DNA of 64,000 nucleotides from Euclidia mi (GCA_944739405.2 OX123190.2:82155086-82219085); one strand, 5' to 3'; positions 1-11,883 are shown, counted from the first letter of the stretch. A program made the numbers and translations. The notes: generated by a model not told the origin, from the sequence alone.

Positions 1-1725
1 CGACAAATGTTTGCCAACGTCCGGGATCGCCGTGTAGCCATCCTAATACAGCTGTAGAGTCTGTCCAACCATAAATGACTATTTGATGATCTCCAAAGCA
101 TTTTAACATCTTAGACATAAGTTTGGCTAGCAAATGAGCACCACAGAGCTCCAAACGTGGTAATGATATATTCTTGCCACACGGAACGATTCTGGACTTT
201 CCTGCAACTAGGGTGATGTTTGGTTGACCTTGTTTGATAGTTCTGCAGTAAGTAACACATCCGTATGCTTTTACTGATGAGTCACAAAATCCGTGCAATT
301 CCTCGTGACAATCTGGAGCTATACCTAGCCATCTCGGTACTTCTACCGCGTTTACGTAAGCGCTTTCTGCTTTTATTTTGACCCATTCTTTATAGAATTC
401 TTCTGATATCGGCTCATCCCATTCTATTTTTGACTCCCAGATGTTTTGAAATAGTATTTTTAGTTTGGTTGTAAAAACCACCCTAGAGGATCGAAAATTT
501 TAGAGATATCCGACAGTACTGATCGTTTGGTGGCCTTTCTAACAAGTGTATCAATTGTTGGGTCGAACGTGAAATTATCTTTTGCTGGATTCCATCGCAA
601 ACCCAGCGTCTTTGTTGACTCTGGCTGTTTAAAGTCAAAGGAGGTAGACATGTTGTCATAAAGAAGTAGATAACTATTTGAAGCCCACTTTCTTAAGTTA
701 GAGCCACCTTTGCTCATTAGCTCGGTCAAGTCTTGTTGTAGTTTGCAAGCAGAGTCAATTTCGGGGCTACTCTGAAGCAAATCGTCCATATATAATGATT
801 CTTCTACGACTCTAGCTGCTTCTGGGTAGTTATGGCGTTCATCACTCGCTAGACGTCTAAGCTTCATCATCGCTAAGAACGGTGCCGCTTTAGTTCCGTA
901 GGTGACGGTGGTCAACTGAAATTCTTGTTGTTTCTCGATAGGGTTATTCCGCCACACTATTTTCTGCAAGCTCTGGTCGTCCTCATGCACTAAAATCTGA
1001 CGGAAATATTTTTCTATATCTGCAGTAAATGCAAATTGGTATTGCCTCCACTTCAATATCAACGACTGAAGGTCTTGCTGCAGATTCGGACCCTTGTGCA
1101 TGAGGTCGTTTAAACTTTGACCGCTAGACGTTTTGGAAGATGCATTGAAAACTACGCGCAATGACGTGGTCATTGAACTGTCGCGTATCACGCAATGGTG
1201 CGGTAAAAAACATTGAAGTTTTGAATTACAGCTAGTGGGTTTCATATGACCTAACGCTAGGTATTCATTCATAAATGTTTTATATTCATGTGCGATATTA
1301 TTATATTTGATAAATTTACGTTCTAACTGTGCAAACTGAGCAATGGCCTTTGATTTGGAATTTCCCAAATTATTTTGATAGTTTGGCTTGAGAGGAATAC
1401 GTACTTCATATCTCCCATTGATGCGTCTGGTCGTGGTTGCGTTATAGTACTGAATACATTCGTAATCATCAGATGACAGACCTCCTGAATCCGTGATATC
1501 CTCGGTCTCCCAAAACTTGTGTAATTGGTTGACGTCGATTTGTACGATGTTGCACTGTAACGATGTGTGTATGTTACCGCACAAAATCCATCCAAGGTGG
1601 GTTTGTTGTGCTATGGGTATTGTTTGATCTATTCTACAGATGCCATCTAATATGATATGGGAATATATGTCAGCTCCAAACAATACATCGATTGGACGAC
1701 TGATGTAAAACTCAGGATCTGCCAA
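1..1725 (-). pseudogene. BEL/Pao pol: reverse transcriptase and RNase H (broken)
   Basis: The frame 1725-460 starts inside the region linking protease and RT (DVLFGADIYSHIILDG, then HLGWILCGNI, typical of Pao pol) and contains RT motifs: VVFNAS, FTADIEKYFRQI (catalytic Asp), VTYGTKAAPFLA and the YMDD box in SLYMDDLLQS. The frame breaks near 460. RNase H-like sequence continues in another frame to base 1, with recognisable pieces ELHGFCDSSVKAYG, LPRLELCGAHLLAKL and WTDSTAVLGWL. It would copy the element's RNA into DNA in cytoplasmic particles, but the breaks make activity unlikely. Assignment to Pao pol is very secure; integrase is outside the window. Confidence 0.93.
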
Positions 1726-1746
1726 TTCGATGTGTTCTAAATAAGG

Positions 1747-2094
1747 TCAGTTTGGTTTCGCAAATGTGTAAGACGGTAAATTTTTAGTTAGAGTTTTCAT
1801 GATAAAAACATCGGTGTGAAAGTTGTAAGATTCATCTAACGCAGAACATTTAATGTTAATATTCCCCTTACAAGTGTTATCTTTGACACCGATACCGGTT
1901 ATCACGCCCTTACATTTTTGACGTGGTAAACAAAGCTGCTGCGCTGCATTTTCCGTTATGAGCGATGTTTGAGAACCCTGGTCAATTAGGGCTCGCATTA
2001 TAAGATATGACCCATCTGCCTTTTCAACCTTAATAAGTGCGGTGGTAAGTAATATTTCGGGTATGTCACGCTGCTGAGCCACGTGCGAGTTCAT
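1747..2094 (-). pseudogene. BEL/Pao aspartic protease (DUF1758-like) segment
   Basis: This 115-aa piece carries ALIDQGSQTSLITENAAQQL, the active-site loop of retropepsin-like proteases of BEL elements (D-x-G-S), followed by a short beta-rich region. It lies between the zinc-knuckle piece and RT, as in intact BEL polyproteins, and would cleave the Gag-Pol precursor. A stop separates it from the zinc-knuckle frame at about 2095 and another break separates it from RT at about 1745. It is part of one decayed polyprotein, not a separate gene. Confidence 0.85.
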
Positions 2095-2097
2095 CGC

Positions 2098-2640
2098 CTA
2101 GCCTTGCTCAATCGATGTACGCATGGCAGCGGGTTTGGTTACCGCTGCGTTCGCTTGTTTTGTTTGTGATTGCGCAAACGCTTGGTGCAAAAGAGTATTG
2201 TGGAACCCATCGCATACGGGGCATCGTTTTGTTGAAATACATGCTATACCGTTATGAGAATAGAGGCAATTTTCACACAACTTTAGTTTGTTGACAGTTT
2301 GCCTTTTATTATTCGAAGACATTTCTGTAAATTGTTCGCATTGATAAAGTCCATGCCCATTTTTGCATAATGGACATATTTTATTGGAACGGATATCTCT
2401 AGTTACCGATTGCGAAATACCTTTATTGCTGGTATGTTTAAATAAATTATTTAATGGCTTCGAATTTGATGGCGAAGATTTTGGAGGGTCTTGCTTTCGC
2501 CTCGAAGCTTCCATGCTAGTGAATTTGGCTTCCAAGAAGTCCAAAAACTCTGGTAAAATAGGCAATTCGCGTGGCTGCTTAGGTGATTCTACGTAATCAC
2601 TATGTGTTTCTGCATCTAATTTATTCGTTAAAAGATACAC
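2098..2640 (-). pseudogene. BEL/Pao gag C-terminal zinc-knuckle segment
   Basis: The 180-aa piece contains paired Cys/His clusters (ICPLCKNGHGLYQCEQF; LKLCENCLYSHNGIAC; RCPVCDGFHNTLLH), the nucleic-acid-binding zinc-knuckle block that joins Gag to the protease in BEL/Pao elements. Its N-terminal part is low-complexity and basic. It is isolated from the upstream gag frame by a roughly 230-bp stretch (2641-2873) without a long frame. That stretch is where the end of the DUF1759 region should be, so it is either strongly decayed or partly replaced. Confidence 0.82.
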
Positions 2641-2873
2641 AAGTAACGGATACCAAGTGCTAACGTCAACGCCTAAATTTTTGATCGCGTTAAGACACTC
2701 GCGTCATGTATGCGTTTTATGTTATGTATGGATGGTTGTTGCATGACCGGAAGGTTCATTAGAATGTTAAGATGCGAAGTGAATATGAGTTTTTTGTTAT
2801 TGTAACGATGGTTCAGTAGGTCTCAGCAAACTGAGTAGTTGTCGGAACTGATTTGCAAATGTTGTATAAGCCC

Positions 2874-3739
2874 TTACGCTTCACCCTTGACTTTCGCCTT
2901 CAGGAACTGCATCTTCTGGGCTTGGGAGAGTGATGGGTTGTTATGTATCGCCTCAGTGAACAAGTCCTTGAAGGATACGCATTGATTGTACTTTCCGTGG
3001 AACACAGGAACCTCCATCTTGGGTGTGGTTTTTTCTCTGTGTGATACCGACCTCAGCTTGCTATTTAGGGCTCGTTTCATACGATTATAAGTATCTTCGT
3101 AAGCTGTGAACATTTCCTAATAATTCGCATTCTTTCCATCGAGGTCTCCGTCCAACTCCCAATGTAGCGTGTCAATAACTGACCACCTGGTTTCCAATGT
3201 TTTCAGAGTATCTTCGAACTCCCACTTCTCAGATATGTTATCAATGTTAATGTTCGCTATAGCTCTAGAAAAAGCCTTAAAGTTGCTGCTTTGTTTCTTC
3301 AGTTGCTCGTCCAGCTTGCTGTTAGTGCCTTGGGACGTGAACTGAGGTTTTTCTAGAGCAGCTGATAGCATTTCGGTGTCCTCGGGCTTCCTGGTGTGAC
3401 GGGAAAAGGAGAAGACGGACCAGCTGTAGGTGTTGCTGGTGTAAAAACCGATACCGACAAAGCTTGTTTTATCATCTCACGGGCGGACAAATAAAATTCT
3501 TTAGCTTGTTGATAATGACTGCCGACAAAATATTCGCTAGATTTATCGCTAAACCCGCTCAACTTTACATGATTTGTTTGGAATTCTTGCCAATACGCGT
3601 CTAAATGTTCTAGACGTTTCTTAGCAAATTCCGGCGTCTTGCGCTCATGTCCAGCTTTCTTAAAGTTTGTCAGAAGCTGGTTCATGGCGGTCATAGTCAG
3701 TTTTTGATTGGCAAGTAAATCCTCCATAGATTTGCTCAT
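2874..3739 (-). pseudogene. BEL/Pao gag N-terminus and DUF1759 region (three frame pieces)
   Basis: Three overlapping or abutting minus-strand frames (3739-3353, 3371-3117, 3113-2874) together make a Gag-like N-terminal part. The first begins MSKSMEDLLANQKLTMTAMN and is helical and charged. The last contains PVFHGKYNQCVSFKDLFTEAIHNN, the DUF1759 signature of BEL Gag proteins. The first ATG lies about 60 bp inside the 5' LTR end, the expected leader position. Breaks near 3355 and 3115 inactivate it. Gag would form the cytoplasmic particle that packages the element RNA. Confidence 0.8.
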
Positions 3740-3795
3740 TGTGAGAAATGTATGTAACTGGAAAGATCTTACTTGAGTTTTGTTGTGCTCGTATA

Positions 3796-4427
3796 TATGG
3801 GCGCAAATTAATATATAATGATTATATTGTTACGAAAATGTTAATAATATTTAAGATTGATGTTTAAATAACTATTTGTGAACAAAGAACTGAGAACTTC
3901 ACTACTTTACAATATTAGACACTGTATTGGCGCTTAACTGTTTATAAAGATTGGGTAGTTAATTTATCGCTTAGTTATTAAGATAACTCCAGAAACTTTC
4001 AAAGTAAAATCAATTAGTATTAAATAACATTATTCTGACACTTATTTTTACGGTAATAAATAACATGCGTTTATATTTGCATCCTGTTGATAGCGCCATC
4101 TGTTGACAATGTTGTAAAGCAGCGTTTGGTTAATAAAATTTGTTATTCGTGTAAAATAAATAATTTGGTGTTGTGCAAAATTCATTACAATATTATTGTC
4201 GATTTTTGATTAGTTTATAATTAATCGTACAGTAATTTCAATTATATGTTGAAAAGGAGTTGTTAAACGTTACATTAAGTGTAATGACGGTTAGTTTATA
4301 AAAAGGACTGTAGTTCGCATTTTAATTCAATTCTGTGCTAGAAATCAACTGATAATAAACCAAGTAATATTACGTGAGTGTTTTTATTATGGAGTCTGGA
4401 CACCATAACCCTGGCGTATCGCCGACA
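3796..4427 (-). repeat. 5' LTR of BEL copy A
   Basis: This 632-bp block is nearly identical to 8076-8715. On the minus strand it begins TGTCGGCGATACGCC and ends about GCGCCCATA. A TATA-like run (TATAAAAAGGAC region near 4300 on the plus strand) is visible, but the core promoter is not resolved. The similarity boundaries with copy B define the ends; the exact terminal bases could shift by a few nucleotides. Confidence 0.9.
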
Positions 4428-7400
4428 GCAGCGGTTGGATAAACGCCCCCTAAGAGACTTCGGGATCTACGGCTGGCGCGAGAGTGATGGGTCTCTTGGC
4501 TTGGCCGCCATTACCAATGATGACCTGAAGACTGATGCGACCAGCGCTTGGAAGCCGTTTTTGGCCCTAGTCAACCCGTATCGGAGACCACATGGTGTGT
4601 CGGAGTTATGGCGAGCACGTCTACACTTCACGTGAGGCCACGTGCGAGCGAGAGCGACAGAGCGACTACGACGGGGTACACGCACCGGGGTGTGCTGTGG
4701 CGTGAACGGTGTTCTACTCTGAGTCCTACCAGAGGTTGCAGATGCGGGTTCTTGATGCACTGACCAGAGGTATTTATCCAGAGCTGATTTGATTAGTTTT
4801 TGAGAAACATCCTAATTTTATAAATTATGGTGCTTACACGATTACCTACTGTCCCCGTAAGCATTACTAGATAAACATTATACAGTCAAAATTACGAAAG
4901 TTATACCCCAAAAATAGAACTTATAGGTAACTGCTGTTTATCCACGTTTGGTACATAGCAGTGCTACTGTGCTTATAGTCATGTTATGCCGTCGGCTGGG
5001 TCTCTTGTCTGTTTAATAATCGCTAGGCCATGTCGCAAACTTTCTGTAAAACTTACTTATCTACACAAAAAAGAGAAAATAGCTTTGTTGTTATGTGGTT
5101 TTACTAATATAATTATTAGTAAAGAACGGTATAGCTGCCCTTTTCAACTTGAAGCTCTGATATAGATCCATTGTACCTGTAAATTGCCTGATTTGCTCTC
5201 GGTTTAAATAAGCTAATCGATGTGCTTAATATGAATTCAATTGGTAGTCAATAGGTTATCCCAATAGTAAAAGATAAAAGGAATCAAAACATTATTTATA
5301 GCCCTTGGTTACACATTACATAAGGCTAACCAACTGCATTACTTATGGCTAGTGCTCACGGCGCGATTATATGAAGCCTCTCTTGATAAATGACTATCCA
5401 CCACAAAAATAATTATTTGCATTAAACCAGTAGTTTCACAGATAAGTGCATTCAACAAAACAAACTTCAGTTCTATTATATTAGTACAGAATTACAGATA
5501 AATATTCAGAAGGTAGATATAAAAATAAATTTGTGATACACATTTTTAAAGCTGATATTTGTAAAGTTACAAAATAGGTTTTATTATATATTTGTGGGCT
5601 CTGTAGGTGCCTACATAATTTCATTTTAACATTATGTTGAAATTGTTACTGTCAACTTGCAGCTCAAGTTAAGGTTATATAATAAGACAAGGGAACCCAA
5701 CATATCTTAATATTTGTCGCTTAATTTTATACCTGTATAGAATGATTTGTTCCGACCATGATAAGTCCTTGCTTAACCCAAACTACTGAAGCTAGAAACA
5801 TTAGATCTGGACAGTAGATTTCTTTATGGACATATGCACTCGCTTAGGTTCTATAATAGTCCATCTCTGATTGAGATGAGCATTTTATGTTGAAAGTCTT
5901 AAGACAGGTGACTGCTAATCTTTTATAAATAACAAGCCTTAGTGTTATACTCGGTAAATACAATTTATTTTAGTTGTGAATTCATTTGCTAAGTTAGTTG
6001 CATCTATATTCAAGATGACAACCAGTGATAAACCAATAAAATTTAGTGCCAACCTTATTGCTTAACTCTTGTGGGATACAAGACGGTTAGGAATATGATT
6101 ATTAGGACGATGATAAGTGGGTTTAAAGAACATGATGTGAAAATCCATATTATCTCTTTTCCCATTTAGCAGTATTTATTCTTGGCAAGTAAAAGTAATT
6201 GTATGGACTACTCATGCTTTATTTCTAAGTCAGTTGTGATTGGTCAGTTTAAGTTTATTTATTCAGATAAACAATTATTAATTGTGTATGAATTAATAAG
6301 AATTACATAAACACCACATGCTAACAGTTTAAAATAAATATTAACATTATTTAGAAAATTCCCTTAAATATAAAGTCAAATAAAACTATTGATATAAACT
6401 CGCCACCATATTAACTATACAAACTGAGTGGAATCATTTTTAGAAATAAGACTGCACTACTCTTGCTTTGTAATATTGGTAGCTTGTAAATTTCTCTTTT
6501 ATGACTCAGTTGGCAAACAGTTAAACAATTTCACAGCTTGCACTATGCCTAAAAATATTCAATATTGGATTAAATATGTTCTTACATGAGTAATAATTAT
6601 AGCACTAGTATTTTCGAAATCCTTGGATCTGCATGGTTTGAAATCATTTCATCTTTATCATCAACAGTCAGACTGTTCACGGCTGAACATAGGCCTCTCT
6701 TTGTTCTTGCCATTTTGTTTTCCTGTTTGATGTGGATAAAACTAATTTTGAATATATTAAGTTTAACTATTTTATCAAAACTGCAAAATATGGGTATCCT
6801 GATAACTTTATATTTGATTATCTAAACTAGCACTGTCAGACAGAACCTGAGAAAATTCAGTGTCTTTTGTATTTTACCTTATGCGTAAAATATGGGCTCC
6901 AACACTGTTGTAGCTAAGATAACTATAGACCAATGCACAGGTTGAACATGCCTGATATTCAGATATAGCTTAATAGACCGGACCACTTTGTAAGAGTAGA
7001 ATTTTATTTCATCTACAGTTACGAAGGTTCATGGAACTAATATTTGGGTGGGAAATGTTGCCCACCACCTGTCTTTTGAGTGTTGCAGGTTGATGATGAC
7101 ATCCTAGCAGATGACCTGACCTTAGTGTGAAGAGAGGATGGACGAGCGGTCCTTTACTGATTGGTATGTATGGATGACGGTGGCCCGCCCTTTTGACGTC
7201 GGTGGTTTTGTGAGTGGGCTGCGCGCACACGTGCCGCATAGGTGCTGTACCGAACTAGAGTCAAGCATTGTTTGCTAACCTTTGTTGCTGATCAACATCA
7301 ACAACTGTATGAGCAGCTTGACCGTATGGGCGGAGGATTCGTCAGATACTGATTTACGTGGGGGGTCCTCTACCTCCTCCACTGTCGTTGTTGGACCTAT

Positions 7401-7584
7401 GTAATTGCATTGTATTGATATAACTGATCATGACGAACGATGATTATTATTTTATGTATATGCATTTACGTGTTTATGAGGCAAATTTTGCATTTATGTG
7501 TTTGAGTAAAATTTTATTTTTCCTATCCAACATCCTTCCCAAAACGCTGGCTGGCCACCATGCGTATCCTTGATCCTGGTCTTG
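4428..7584. other. Gene-free stretch between two BEL LTRs
   Basis: Bases 4428-4763 are clearly GC-richer than their surroundings and stay open in more than one frame, but I recognise no protein there. Bases 4764-7000 are AT-rich and hold a 5S-SINE tail (4970-5045) and no supported gene; a frame at 6586-6825 is hydrophobic but has no other sign of coding. Bases 7010-7400 are again GC-richer with no recognisable product. Confidence 0.6.
4970..5045 (+). repeat. Tail fragment of 5S-derived SINE
   Basis: The stretch with TGCCGTCGG, TCTTGTCT and CGCTAGGCCATGTCGCA aligns with the body of the 5S-derived SINE at 12005-12085 (AGCCGTCGG, TCTTGTCT, CGTTAGGCCATGTCGGA). The 5S-like head is missing. Confidence 0.6.
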
Positions 7585-7915
7585 TTGGCTAGATCCCGTG
7601 ATGGGTGATGCCGTGTGTTGGCTAGATCCCGTGATGGGTGATGCCGTGTGTTGGCTAGATCCCGTGATGGGTGATGCCGTGTGTTGGCTAGATCCCGTGA
7701 AGGGTGATGCCGTGTGTTGGCTAGATCCCGTGATGGGTGATGCCGCGTGGGCTATATCGACCCTATGTGGGTGATGCCGTTTGTGGGCTATATCCCTTTG
7801 TGGGTGATGCCTGTGTGCGCTAGATCCCGTAATCGGTGATGCCGTAATCGGCTTAGCCATGGGTGAAGCATTGTTTGTTAGATCCCGTGATGGGTGACGC
7901 ATGCCACAGGCTATG
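7585..7915 (-). repeat. 33-bp minisatellite, open as an 11-aa repeat
   Basis: About five near-perfect 33-bp units (start TTGGCTAGATCCCGTGATGG, end GGTGATGCCGTGTG) are followed by about five degraded units. Because 33 is divisible by three, a minus-strand frame (7902-7474) reads through with the period SQHTASPITGS. I see no start context, domain or conservation argument for a real protein, so it is listed as a repeat. Confidence 0.9.
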
Positions 7916-8075
7916 ATCCTATGACTAGGTGAAGCCTTGTAAAGAACTTTTAGTTCATTCTGTATGATAAACGCTTATTTATGTAATTTTTATATTCATT
8001 ATTTTTGTTTGCTGTTTATTCTGTAACCGTTACCTAAATAGTCAGCGCGAGGAGCGCGCTGGATCAGAATGGCCG

Positions 8076-8715
8076 TATGGGCGCAAATTAATATATAATG
8101 TTTATATTGTTACGAAAATGTTAATAACATTTAAGATTGATGTTTAAATAACTATTTGTGAACACAGAACTGAGAACTTCACTACTTTAGAATATTAGAC
8201 ACTGTATCGACTGCTTCACTGTTTCATAAAGATTTGGTATTTAAGTTATCGCCTAATTATTAAGATAACTCCAGAAACATTCAAAGTAAAATCAATTAGT
8301 ATTAAATAACATTATTCTGACACTTATTTTTATGTTAACGGTAATAAATAAAATGCGTTTATATTTGCATCCTGTTGATAGCGCCATCTGTTGACAATGT
8401 TGTAAAGCAGCGTTTGGTTAATAAAATTTGTTATTCGTGTAAAATAAATAATTTGGTATTGTGCAAAATTCATTACAATATTAATGTCGATTTTTGATTA
8501 GTTTATAATTAATCGTACAGTAATTTCAATTATATGTTGAAAAGGAGTTGTTAAACGTTACATTAAATGTAATGACGGTTAGTTTATAAAAAGGACTGTA
8601 GTTCGCATTTTAATTCAATTCTGTGCTAGAAATCAACTGATAATAAACCAAGTAATATTACGCGAGTGTTTTTATTATGGAGTCTGGACACCATAACCCT
8701 GGCGTATCGCCGACA
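8076..8715 (-). repeat. 3' LTR of BEL copy B
   Basis: This 640-bp block matches 3796-4427 with scattered substitutions and an extra 8 bp or so near 8332. The right boundary (gccgaca, base 8715) and the left boundary (tatgggcgc, base 8076) are where the two copies stop matching. Confidence 0.9.
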
Positions 8716-8807
8716 TATACTTCCCGCAGAGACTGATATCTCACTGCACTCCTGGCCTGGTATGTTGCGGCTGCTCGAAGTGCGCGGTCGCTGGTATGGA
8801 GTACCAC

Positions 8808-9752
8808 TCACACGAATATCACTCTAACAAAATTAACTCTACCTAATGCCCACTTGCCAGGCGGTAAGTTTAGGTCATTGATAAGCACCACGTCATTGAT
8901 ATTTAAATTGCATTGTGGATGTTTCCATTTACATCTTGCATTCATTTGGCTGAGGTACTCTGTTTTCCATCTATTCCAAATATCTACATACATTTTTTGT
9001 ACTAACTGCCACCTGGTACGCTGATCCTTTTCAGTTTCCACTATTGTAAGGTTGGGTCCACTTGCTAAGAAGTGTGATGGAGTAAGATAATCCAGATCTT
9101 GGGGATCTTCTGACAGAGGATAAAGAGGCCTTGAGTTGAGGCACGCTTCTATTTGAGTTAAGATGGTATATAACTCTTCATATGTAAGTTTCTGTTCTCC
9201 GATGACTCGCCTCATATGATGTTTGAGGCTCTTCACGCCTGCCTCCCACAAACCTCCTGCTGATGGCCAAGATGGGGCATTAAAATGCCATTCGATCTCC
9301 ATGTCGGTTATCTCAGGGATACATGCTTGTTGCAATTCCTGGAATTGTTGTTGTAGTACGTGGCTAGCTCCTAGAAAATTGGTGCCATTATCACTATAGA
9401 TGTGACGTGGTGTACCTCGCCTTGCAGCCATGCGGCGTGGTGCTGCTAAAAATGCTGTTGCAGATAGGTCTGATACCAGCTCAACATGTATGGCTTTAGT
9501 CGCCATACACACAAACAGAGCCACGTAAGCCTTTGTAGTTTTAATGCCGCGGCCTTTGTTAGCTTTGACATCTATAAATCCCGTATAATCGACGCCAGTA
9601 TGGAAGAATGGTCTCGACACATTGCATCTTGATTCCGGTAAATCTCCCATTAGTTGGTAGTGTTTGTCGGGATTCTGTTTTCTGCAAATAACACACAGGC
9701 GCAAACGTTTCCTAGTCCAAGACACTGTTACTAAGCCCCCCCACCGCGACAA
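8808..9752 (-). pseudogene. BEL/Pao integrase (N-terminally truncated)
   Basis: The 314-aa frame holds a partial N-terminal zinc region (LCVICRKQNP), the catalytic core with HTGVDYTGF (first Asp), YSDNGTNF (second Asp) and GGLWEAGVKSLKHHM (Glu), and the C-terminal region with LNINDVVLINDLNLPPGKWALGRV, which is characteristic of BEL integrase ends. It would insert element cDNA into the genome. The core is intact and uninterrupted, but the N-terminal HH part of the zinc finger and all upstream pol are missing, so this is a fragment. It ends about 92 bp before its LTR. Confidence 0.93.
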
Positions 9753-9755
9753 GTT

Positions 9756-10167
9756 GGAGATTCCAGGAGAAGGAGTTGCTGGAGTACCTACTTATGTACC
9801 TACATATGGCTACAGCTGCACAAGCACGACTCGAATAATCAGAGAAAATCCAATAACGAAACCCATAATAAATAAACATCACCGTATTTATTTACTGACC
9901 AACTAATATTTTATTGTTTATCTTACTATGTATCCAATCTCTTCTATTTTCGGCCATATTGTATATCCGATCTATAGGTTTATTATGTTGAATTCGGCTA
10001 AGATAATCTAAGTAATTTGTTTGCTATAGAATGAGAGTGTTATGGAGCAGGAAATTAACGTATTTTTGGTTACTTCGATTATATGTAGTGTTATACTAGA
10101 ATATCTAACTTATGAATGACCAGCCAGGCCATCTATTAAATAAGAGAGAAAACTGTAGCCGCATATG
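9756..10167. other. Short gene-free stretch
   Basis: AT-rich sequence after the cut end of BEL copy B. I see no feature in it. Confidence 0.5.
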
Positions 10168-10380
10168 CTAGACTAGAGGATGCTAACGGCTACGCCCGCA
10201 ATATTTTTTAATTTATCGGTTTTGCCCGATCCCGTGAGTAGTTTGGGAAATTCTTTCTTAGTGCACCCCTATGGTCCACAAGGAACATACATGCCAAATT
10301 TCAGCTTCTTGTGCCCAATAGTTTTGGCTGTTGCTTGTCTGTCAGTCAGTCAGTAACGCAAGGATTTTATACATACAGAA
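10168..10380 (+). repeat. Dispersed repeat family C (GTCAGTCAGTCAG type)
   Basis: Starts ACTAGAGGATGC..TACGCCCGC and ends TGTCAGTCAGTCAGTAACGC plus a short AT tail. Related copies are at 12222-12405, 23768-23935 and 50060-50215, with the same order of blocks (CGCCCGC, GCCCGATCCCGTG, AGTTTTGGCTG, GTCAGTCAGTCAG). Class unknown. Confidence 0.7.
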
Positions 10381-10671
10381 GATAATAGATGGACTTATGA
10401 GACCGCAGCTCGATTGACGGATGGTTAACCTCAGCCAATTAGAGCTGAGATAGAAACTAGCATATCGTCTAACTTAATTAGTAGCACAGATACAGGATGT
10501 ACGCCTAATAAAGCAGAACTGTGCTTGAGGCTAAGGCAACTGATATTTGGATAATGTTTCATAATTTCAGGCGGCAAACGTCCACTGCTGGACAATGGCC
10601 AGAAGCCCACTATTGTTGAATAATAACAAAATATTAGTCAGCTCTCGTTTGTGAGTAACTTCTTTCTTCTT

Positions 10672-10890
10672 TTTTATAGACAACTCCCGCACTAGGAAGA
10701 AATTCCTGTGTCGCGGGGGACTTTACAAAATTCAATCAACGGACACAAAGAACACCCAGACTAGAGACAACAATTTGTGGATCGCACAAAGTGTTGTCTC
10801 GTGTGGGAATAGAACCCACGACACGCGGCGCAGTACCAAGCGGCGAGGCGACGGCATAAACCACTTCGCCAACCGTGCAGTCAAACTACA
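10672..10890 (-). repeat. tRNA-derived SINE (family 3)
   Basis: The minus strand begins with a tRNA-like head including a B-box-like GGTTCTATTCCCACACGAG and continues into GTGTTGTCTC.. TCCCCCGCGACACAGGA. Four further copies in the window (28965, 30880, 31845, 46965) share this plan. Confidence 0.75.
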
Positions 10891-11187
10891 GACATTGGTG
10901 ATATCCAAATTAATCATTATATCAAATCATCCGCATTCCACCTAAGAAATATCAGCATAACAATCACTTCTCACCACGAGATGGATAAGGATATATTCCA
11001 AAAAATAATGATGTAGGTAAAATACCTGAAAGGCCATACTGCTACAGGATGGTAGTTTGCCGCCCTTCATAAAAACATGATCTTACCTTTAACGACGCGC
11101 TCACGTTCTGAGAGTCCTAGAGTCAACACGTGATGAAACTTTGCTCTATTTGTAGTAGAGTTTTGACTGAAAATAGGTGAGTTATAA

Positions 11188-11495
11188 AGAAGCAGCGATA
11201 GTCGAATGGAGAGACCGACAGACTGCTACGCAGAGGGTCTCAAGTTCGAATCTTTAGCTCGCACCAATGACTTTTTAAAGTTAAGTGCGTATTAAATTGT
11301 TAATTATCGCTTGCTAAACGGTGAAAGAAAACATCGTGAGGAAACCTGCATATCTGAGAGTTCTCCATAATGTTCTCGAAAGACATGTGAAGTCTGCCAA
11401 CCCGCACTTGGCCAGCGTGGTGGACTATGGCTTTACCCTTCTCATAGTGAGAAGAGGCCCGTGCCCAGCAGTGGGACAGTTTAGAGGGCTGATGA
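11188..11495 (+). repeat. tRNA-derived SINE (family 1)
   Basis: The head has a B-box-like CAAGTTCGAATCTT; the body contains GAAGACATGTGAAGTCTGCC-like sequence and the tail ends GCCCAGCAGTGGGACAGT. The same structure recurs at 23945-24270 and 32920-33220 (minus) and, decayed, at 39300-39520. The plus-strand frame over it is not a gene. Confidence 0.78.
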
Positions 11496-11883
11496 ACGAG
11501 TTATATAACAATTACGCATGCTTTGTCGGAAGTACGCTGAAAACCATGCTACGCGCCAACTTAGTGCCCCAATTTACAGATTTTACAGTATTAAATAAGA
11601 ACAGCCTGTATATCAGTATTATTGATGTCGGTTTTTTACACCATAGCACTAGAATCAGTAATTAATGTTTGCCAAGATAATCTGTGTCATTTTGTAAATT
11701 TCTATTATAATGTCTTGTAATTAGATTGGATTAGTTTGTCTTTGTAACTCTGTGGAAATTGGGTGTGAAGTGGTTAATTATAGCTCTTGTTTGGTGAACT
11801 AAATTCTTGAACACTCTGTGAAGCTTCTTATATTATGGTACTTTACTTCACTATTATAGGGAAATATCTAGCAACAAGACAAC

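Larger units (their letters stand above)
1..4427 (-). mobile_element. BEL/Pao LTR retrotransposon, copy A (5' part)
   Basis: A minus-strand element reads from its 5' LTR (3796-4427) through gag, a zinc-knuckle region, an aspartic protease and reverse transcriptase/RNase H, and leaves the window at base 1. The domain order and a DQGSQ protease motif, an LYMDD reverse transcriptase box and a Pao-type RNase H are diagnostic of BEL/Pao. In this family gag-pol is normally one long frame; here it is split into at least six pieces by stops and frameshifts, so this copy is dead. Integrase and the 3' LTR would lie left of the window. Confidence 0.93.
8076..9755 (-). mobile_element. BEL/Pao retrotransposon, copy B (3' part)
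   Basis: Integrase (9752-8808) is followed on the minus strand by about 92 bp and a 3' LTR (8715-8076). A purine-rich GCGGGAAG just before the LTR fits a polypurine tract. The copy is cut off at about 9755, at the integrase N-terminus, so gag, protease and RT are absent. Its LTR is a close match to that of copy A. Confidence 0.88.

Noticed and set aside
6586..6825. 79-aa hydrophobic plus-strand frame
   Set aside because: AT-rich sequence gives hydrophobic frames by chance; no domain, splice context or codon signal.
7260..7920. CRISPR-like array because of regular repeats
   Set aside because: Units are contiguous without unique spacers, and the genome is eukaryotic.
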